Assembly (NCBI RefSeq): GCF_947242115.1
Contig: NC_074713.1
Coordinates: forward strand, 14,498,126-14,562,125
Origin: Biomphalaria glabrata
Taxonomy: Eukaryota > Mollusca > Gastropoda > Planorbidae
Direction of reading: 5' to 3'
DNA: 64,000 nucleotides
Shown here: positions 58,463 to 64,000 of the stretch, piece after piece
Position numbering within the stretch: position 1 is the stretch's first letter
Layout: every line of letters begins with the position of its first letter
Position numbers and translations under genes: made by a program
Notes under the pieces: generated by a model
What the model was told of the DNA's origin: nothing
Seen by the model: only the letters and a program-made list of their open reading frames with translations
Databases searched by the model: none

Positions 58463-58899
58463 CACATTAGGTTTTTGAAATAAAACTTTTTAATAGCAGG
58501 ATAATGAACTGTAGATACTTCAGAATAATCATTTTGTTGGCTTTCAATACCGGAAATAGCACTTGGCGGAGCCCCGCGCTTGGGAGCTCCCCCAGAACCC
58601 CTTGCTGGCAAGGGTAGGGAGTCTACAATTTTTCCACTAACTCCAGGAAGAGCCTATTCTAGGGCACAATAAACATCTTATTGTAGTGAGTTAGATTTTT
58701 GTTAAAGATATTAACTATATTTATTTCATTTGATCACAAGTTGATTTTGTCTATGTTATAAATAAAGTTATATTTAGTGTTGTTCAAAAAAGGAAGTTAT
58801 TCAAGTTACATGAAGTTTTATTAGTTAAGATAAATTATGCCTTCAACGGTTTAGTTGTCTACCAGCAGTTAGGTGCTACAATTCAAAGACCGGTAACAA

Positions 58900-59130
58900 C
58901 AGTGCCTAATCCACTTACTCCATTCAGTGACTGTGACTAAATCTAAATTTGGTTCTGGATCAATCAATAATTGTCCCTCCTGCTCTAATTTTTTTTTTCT
59001 GGTACTGTGTTGATGATACCATGCTTAGTACTACCTTGTTGATCAACTATTAGGTGGCTAAGGAGAGAGAGAGTAAGAGAGAGGGAGAGCAGGGTTGTGC
59101 CTATTACTTTTTCTTAATTAGAAAATTTTT
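58900..59130 (+). repeat. Interspersed repeat copy B
   Basis: Second copy of 37760-38030, again directly followed by a CR1/L2-like 3' end. Confidence 0.75.
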
Positions 59131-59356
59131 GCTATAGTAAGACACAAAGATAAAGGCACATACTTGGTCCCATATAGGACAAATTTGTACAAATGATCCT
59201 TCTTTCCTAGTGCTATTAGAGCATGAATGGCTTGCCTGAGCCAGCCAGGCAGAATTTAAATCATTGGTTAACATGCATGACTAGACTGACCTAGGAAAAC
59301 GTGAAGGACGTAATTATCTTCTTTTTTTTGAAGTAACATCTGTATTTGATAAGATA
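59131..59356 (+). mobile_element. CR1/L2-like LINE 3' end
   Basis: AAGATAAAGGCACATACTTG through ACATGCATGACTAGACTGAC to the hairpin CTTCTTTTTTTTGAAG and tail TGATAAGATAAATAG. Only the last 225 bp. Confidence 0.85.
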
Positions 59357-60379
59357 AATAGACAATTATAGCCCATTTAACTAATACACTTCAACACATC
59401 ACTTATATTCAGTATTGCTGCAACAAACTGACCCAAGTGACAGCATCCAGTTATTGAGAAGCTTATCAGCTTATTATTTTTGTCACCAAACAAACCAAAC
59501 AAAAACAACAAAAATAAACAACAGCACACTTAATAGAAAATGCTAAGGCTCTTTAAGAAGGTAAGCAATTAAGAAAATGGACATCATGAATGAAATGGAT
59601 GGTGACTTCAGTTGATCAGAACACACTTTTCTGATGATTGTTTTTTATATATTTATTTTTGTCGTTATTTATTGACACATAAAAGTTATAATTTTCTTTT
59701 ATAATTTATATACCGTATATTCGGGCATATACCCCTCACATGCATGTACTCTGCACAAATTACAGAATAAGTAAAAACAAAATTGTAAAACCTACACCCT
59801 TATATACCCTCATGTCAAGCAGGGGCGGACTGGCTATATGGGCAAACGGGCAAATGCCCGGTGGGCCGGTACCAAATGGGCGGTCTGGTCGCAACCTTAA
59901 GAAAAAATATTTTTTTTTTTCAATGCAGACAACTTAAAAAAAAAAGTAACATCAGCGAGACACAGATGCCCAAACACGTTTTCTTTTTTTTCTTTTTTTA
60001 AAAATTTATTTATTACACTTAATTTTGTTTGAAATTCAACAAAAATATAAAAAAATGTACACTATACACTAAAAAAATGTACACTATACACTGTAGCCTA
60101 CGTATTATCATTAGCAAAACGTTAGACCGTACTTTTTGCTATGCACGAGCGGCATTAACTTCAACACTTCTTTGATGTTATCGAGGTTGTGTTTGGCCTA
60201 ATCATTTTGCTGGTCGGCATGTACGTTTGATGGCACTCTCTTTTGTTTTTGCGCCTTCCCTGCCCCGTCTTTTGATGGTTCAATTGGCAGTTAATGAAAA
60301 AGAGGGATTAGAGAGGTTAAGTTTGAAAACATAGATATAACGCAGAAAACAATTGGGGGCGACAATTAGCTCTTTAACG

Positions 60380-60780
60380 GATACAACGGATACCAGCACA
60401 TATAGAACTAGAAGGAAATGAGAAGGCTGACACACTTGCCAAGAGTGGGAGAACAAATTCACAATTAAATTGCACTCTATCTAGAAGAAATGAAGAAACT
60501 AATAGTAAATAAAAATAAATGAGAAATTGACAAGCTCTCATCCGAATCACAAGAAAGATGATGCCTATTATAAACTCTAATATTACAACTTAGGACCGGA
60601 CACAACAGAATGAGACAACATGACCATCAAAACTGTTCACTTTACCATGAGGCCCGTACAATACACTGGCCCCAAAACACGCCAATAGAAAGAAAACTAT
60701 ATGGAGAGCTCCCTGACTACTGCGCAGTTCATCTCATGTATTGGTCTAGTCATTTAAACGTTCCAACATAAAAATGAGAA
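60380..60780 (+). mobile_element. LINE RNase H domain remnant
   Basis: The plus strand reads PAHIELEGNEKADTLAKSGR (RNase HI motif with catalytic Asp) and, about 190 bp on, LRTGHNRMRQHDHQ and LPDYCAVHLMYW, the C-terminal region after RNase H in I/Jockey-group LINEs. Frames are interrupted. No ends found. Confidence 0.7.
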
Positions 60781-61875
60781 ATAGGAAAAAGAAGAAGAAG
60801 CTCTTCAACAATAGGCCCCTACTTAATAGGAATTAACTTTAACACACACACAGCTGCGAAATTGCAAACCACCCAACTTATTCACAGCTCAATATGAGAT
60901 TTGTACAGAAAAAGTAAATTTCCTTTTTGTTTATTTTTAATAACATCGATCTAAAAATACTACACTTAAAGCTTACAAAAAAAAAAAATTATTTAATTAA
61001 AAAAAGATAAATCTAGATCTAATCATTTTTTTTACTATTATAATTAATGGCAAACTTATGCTTAGTATGTTTAGTATGAAGTCATTGATAATTTATAGTC
61101 TTATAGCGCTGTCACATCCGATATTTAATGAAAGGATCCACATATTCACATATAGAAGCTAATTTGGTTCGGCTTCTTTACTCACTTAAAAAGTTTGACA
61201 ACACTTTCTAATCCTATTAATAGAGATTTATGCTTAATTTGAAAACTTACATACTTTATTGGTAGACTTTGATATGATTATAGGCTACTCATTGATGCAC
61301 CACAGAAAGTGACATGTATCACCAAAGATCTAGCTTAGGATTAACATACTATGACAACTTATCGAAAATTAATATTCATGAAAGTAATGTAGACATACAC
61401 CAAGCAACTATGTAAACGTTAACATTCACCGGTGTAAGTCGACATTTTCAGATTTCGGTGTTCTACGGTTACATCCTCACGAACAAAAAAAAGTGTTATG
61501 CTTTTACAATAAGAATTTAAAAAACAAACAAACAATAAACTTGGCCAGTTTATGGTATATGTATATCTGCCCTGGTCTATAGTGCGCATTAAATGAATAA
61601 CAACAGGGTTGGGCAGAAAAAAATTAATTTGAATGTTAATTTGAAGCATTCTAATTTCATGAACGTTTTCTCGGAGGTTCTCGTGAATCTATTTGAGTCC
61701 AAACATGAATGTAAAGTGTATGGGGGAGGGGGCCACACTGACACTCACCACCCATATACTACAACGACATGCATCAATTATACATAGCCATCATAAGACA
61801 AAACAGATTCCAGTTTCAGACAGGCCATGCAAATGCACGCATGCGTCAATACAAATCCTAGGCCCCTTATTTGAA

Positions 61876-62235
61876 CAGACAAACAGGTAGAAGACAGACA
61901 GACAGGTAGAAGACAGACAGACAGAAGACAAACAGACAGGTAAAAGACAGTTGAAGACACAGACAGACAGGTAGAAGACAGACATGAGTAGACGACAGAC
62001 AGACAGGTAGAAGACAGACAGTAGAAGACACAGACAGACAGGTAGAAGACAGACAGGCAGTAGAAGATAGAGACAGACAGACAGGTAGAAAACAAACAGA
62101 AAGACAGGCAGACAGGTAGAAGACAGACAGACATTAGTAGACACAGACAGACAGACAGAAAAACAGGTAGAAGACAGACAGACAGGTAGAAGACAGACTC
62201 TGTAGAAGACAGACGGACAGATAGAAGACAGACAG
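61876..62235. repeat. Minisatellite of GACAGACAGGTAGAAGACA units
   Basis: About 360 bp of irregular units built from ACAGACAG and GTAGAAGACAG. Long apparent reading frames rich in Cys/Leu/Ser/Val on the minus strand are repeat translation, not genes. Confidence 0.92.
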
Positions 62236-62309
62236 GCGGAACACTAGACTCATAATCACTAGGTCCCCACTACTGAACAATTCTAGCACGCTCTCCAGGA
62301 CACGAGAAT

Positions 62310-62365
62310 ACACAACGGACGTAATAACTTCTCTTTTGAAGGAGCGTCTGTGATTCATAAGATTT
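62310..62365 (+). mobile_element. CR1/L2-like LINE, minimal 3' end
   Basis: GGACGTAATAACTTCTCTTT, GAAGGAGCGTCTGTG and CATAAGATT parallel the family 3' hairpin and tail. Confidence 0.65.
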
Positions 62366-62639
62366 AGAAGACAGAAGACAAATTATTTAATTAAAAAAAG
62401 ACAAATCTAGATCTAAATCATTTTTTTACTATTATAATTAATGTCAAACTTATGCTTAGTATGAAGTCATTAATGATGGAAATTCTTATAATAATTATAA
62501 TAATTTATAGGCTTATAGCGCTGTCACATCCGATATTTAATGAAAGGAGATTTATATTTTCAATAATGGATCATGATATATTCATATACAATTCGCGTTT
62601 TTGAGAATGTACTTGTAAGTGCCTCTCTAACCGTTCTGC

Positions 62640-62805
62640 ATTCTTTTCTTTTCATGGAATGGGTTGCCTGAGTCAACCAGGAAAACCAATGACTTAGCAT
62701 ATTTTAAGTCACAGATCAACAAGCATGACTAGATTGACACATGAAATGCGTAGGACGTAACTATCTTATTTTTTGAAGAAACGTCTTTAATCTATGAGTA
62801 ATGCC
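62640..62805 (+). mobile_element. CR1/L2-like LINE 3' end, diverged
   Basis: GGGTTGCCTGAGTCAACCAG, AAGCATGACTAGATTGACAC, GTAGGACGTAACTATC and the hairpin TTATTTTTTGAAG. No GATAA tail is left. Confidence 0.8.
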
Positions 62806-62975
62806 AAAAAAGTTTCAAACTCATTAAGGCTGCTACTGTATTGTTTATAGTTTTCAGACTACATGCATGTATAAATAAAATATAAAATACATTATTTAAT
62901 CCTACGCAAGCATACATCCAGTTTTTGATGCGTTATCAAATTGTATATATTTTGAAGAGAATTAGGCTTACACCT

Positions 62976-63533
62976 ATGGGCGTAACCGGGAGGAGGGGGT
63001 TCAAACCATCACTTGCCTCAAATCTCATAGTCTGAAAAGGAAACTTTACTTAATGCCCCAGTGCAGCCAACTTAAGTAAACTACAGTTACCGAATTTCCT
63101 AAGCGTAGCCAAAAGGTGTTTTGTGGTTATCCCCCCCTCCAATACAAAAACTAGAGCAAAACTCTACTTACCATTTTCTACCAGTCTTTGGTCTCCATTA
63201 ATTAAGTGCAGTGAATAGCAGATTTGGTTTATGAATTTTTTGCGGAAGAGTAGCAAGCTAATTGCACTGTAGATAGGCTACTTCAGAATATGCATTTTTT
63301 TAAAGCTTAAAATAACGGAAATAATGCTTGGATCTCACAGCGCTCCCCCAGACTGCCTAGCTGTTCTTGGTGGTGTGTACTGTCTTTCCACTAATTAAAA
63401 GAAGAACCTACTCTAGGCTAAACAAAAACGCCAGAAAGAATGAAAAGTCAGAATGTAATGAAGATTAATTACATACATATACATTGCAGGGGGGGGGGGA
63501 ATAGAAAAAAATCCCCCCCTCCCCCGAAAAACG
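62976..63533. mobile_element. GGGCGTAACC-type element, shorter copy
   Basis: Begins ATGGGCGTAACCGGGAGGAG and ends with the inverted word (CGCCCAT after a C-rich run), giving weak inverted ends. The interior matches the outer parts of 56926-58690 without its many tandem units. Nested in the hAT element. Confidence 0.6.
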
Positions 63534-63621
63534 CCCATGATATGATGCCATTCATTTGTGGGCCGGTTTATATGGTAATGCCCGGGCCGATTTCAGTACC
63601 CAGTCCGCCCCTGATGTGAAG

Positions 63622-64000
63622 AGTTAATTGATGACCCAACTGCTGCTGCCAACTTGCTTCATTTATTGGAAGAATGAGAGTGAATATGATAAAAGTTTCG
63701 ATGGCTTCACTTACTATAGTGAGGACAGTGACAATAGTGAGCATTGCTATTTGTAGTCTATCTGTTTCAACATTACGAGTATTGGCAAATTAGTTTAGCT
63801 GCTTACTTACCTGTCACAGTTGATTACTGATATACTAAAGATTATTTGCTGCATAGGTACTATTTGTTTTCTTGGGGTTTATAATAAGTTGTTTGTAAAG
63901 CTTTCTAATGTACATTTCCCAACCACACAGCGAACTACAGGAGGTATAATGACCTACTGGTATGTCCTTAGTTTCCATTAAGCTATGATTATGATTAAAA
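63622..64000. repeat. Right edge: second copy of the 48955-49150 repeat
   Basis: From about 63785 to the window end the sequence follows 48955-49150. 63622-63784 shows nothing recognisable. Confidence 0.6.

Larger units (their letters stand above)
56926..58690 (+). mobile_element. GGGCGTAGCC-type repetitive element with internal tandem units
   Basis: Begins ATGGGCGTAGCCAGGCGGGG and contains degenerate units of about 100-130 bp, each with GAGCGTAGCCAAAGGGGTTT, C-rich runs, a short A run and TTACACACTCAAAATTCT (57060-57800). After two later insertions (SINE 57895-58127, LINE 58128-58462) it resumes with TACTTCAGAATAATC and GGAGCTCCCCCAG. The same opening and closing segments occur at 62976-63533. 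No transposase. Confidence 0.65.
60985..62550. repeat. Direct repeats of about 150-180 bp, 1.4 kb apart
   Basis: 60985-61135 and 62372-62550 share TTATTTAATTAAAAAAAGA, AAATCTAGATCTAA, AACTTATGCTTAGTATG and TATAGCGCTGTCACATCCGA. The second copy has a short internal AATAAT insertion. The DNA between them may be a later insertion that duplicated, or two copies of an element. Confidence 0.8.
59820..63613. mobile_element. 3.8-kb hAT element filled with later insertions
   Basis: Terminal inverted repeats CAGGGGCGGACTGG at both ends, with related GGGCCGG-rich subterminal sequence, and 8-bp target sites ATGTCAAG (59812-59819) and ATGTGAAG (63614-63621) differing at one base. No hAT transposase is recognisable inside. 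The interior holds a LINE RNase H fragment, a long direct repeat, a minisatellite, two CR1/L2-like 3' ends and a GGGCGTAACC-type element, so it is an eroded or non-autonomous copy that collected insertions. Confidence 0.75.

Noticed and set aside
61778-62358. Long minus-strand frames rich in Ser-Thr-Cys-Leu-Ser-Val
   Set aside because: They are translations of the ACAGACAG/GTAGAAGACAG minisatellite in two frames; no gene structure.
1-64000. CRISPR arrays, operons, rRNA or intact tRNA genes
   Set aside because: None seen. Tandem repeats have no spacer structure, and the tRNA-like segments are SINE heads with degenerate boxes and SINE bodies.

Overview
The window looks like an AT-rich, intron-rich animal genome, most likely a heterobranch (pulmonate-type) gastropod. 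This is an inference from three things: host genes with metazoan introns, a repeat load typical of molluscs (LINEs with a 2A peptide and a PHD finger, tRNA-derived SINEs, many hAT MITEs), and SPIN-like hAT elements, a family known from the pond snail Lymnaea. No bacterial features are present.

Four host genes are supported. (1) The 3' part of C1-tetrahydrofolate synthase (MTHFD1-like, + strand, 391-10440, 16 exons): the end of the dehydrogenase/cyclohydrolase domain and the whole formyl-THF synthetase domain. (2) An AlkD-type DNA alkylation repair glycosylase (- strand, 17227-20057, 4 coding exons, 365 aa). (3) A mitochondrial-type peroxiredoxin 5 (- strand, 29277-41221, 6 exons, 204 aa). (4) MAD2L1BP/p31comet (- strand, 46131-52795, 5 exons, 540 aa). 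I rebuilt the exons from splice sites and reading phase; all four join in frame. They belong to separate processes (folate one-carbon metabolism, DNA repair, peroxide removal, spindle checkpoint) and I see no functional cluster.

The rest is mobile DNA. A nearly full-length CR1/L2-like LINE (20210-23690, -) encodes a signal-peptide-like leader, a 2A peptide, a PHD finger, an APE endonuclease and a 556-aa reverse transcriptase; at least eight other copies of its 3' end are scattered here. An RTE/I-like LINE occurs as fragments, and one copy (34519-35873) sits inside a SINE with a 12-bp target duplication. A LINE with a restriction-like endonuclease (R2/R4/Dong type) lies in a PRDX5 intron. DNA transposons include two SPIN-like hAT MITEs, a 138-bp hAT MITE, a 3.8-kb hAT element packed with later insertions (59820-63613), a Tigger/pogo remnant and a near-perfect palindromic MITE. 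SINEs of three tRNA-derived families are present.

Layout: 1-10.4 kb MTHFD1; 10.8-17.2 kb remnants and featureless AT-rich DNA; 17.2-20.1 kb AlkD; 20.2-23.7 kb LINE; 23.7-29.3 kb intergenic with SINE and SPIN; 29.3-41.2 kb PRDX5 with large LINE-filled introns; 41.2-46.1 kb intergenic with hAT fragments; 46.1-52.8 kb MAD2L1BP; 52.8-64 kb repeat-rich intergenic DNA. Clusters of a TCTAGATC-like palindromic word recur throughout. Database names, ages and copy numbers could not be checked.
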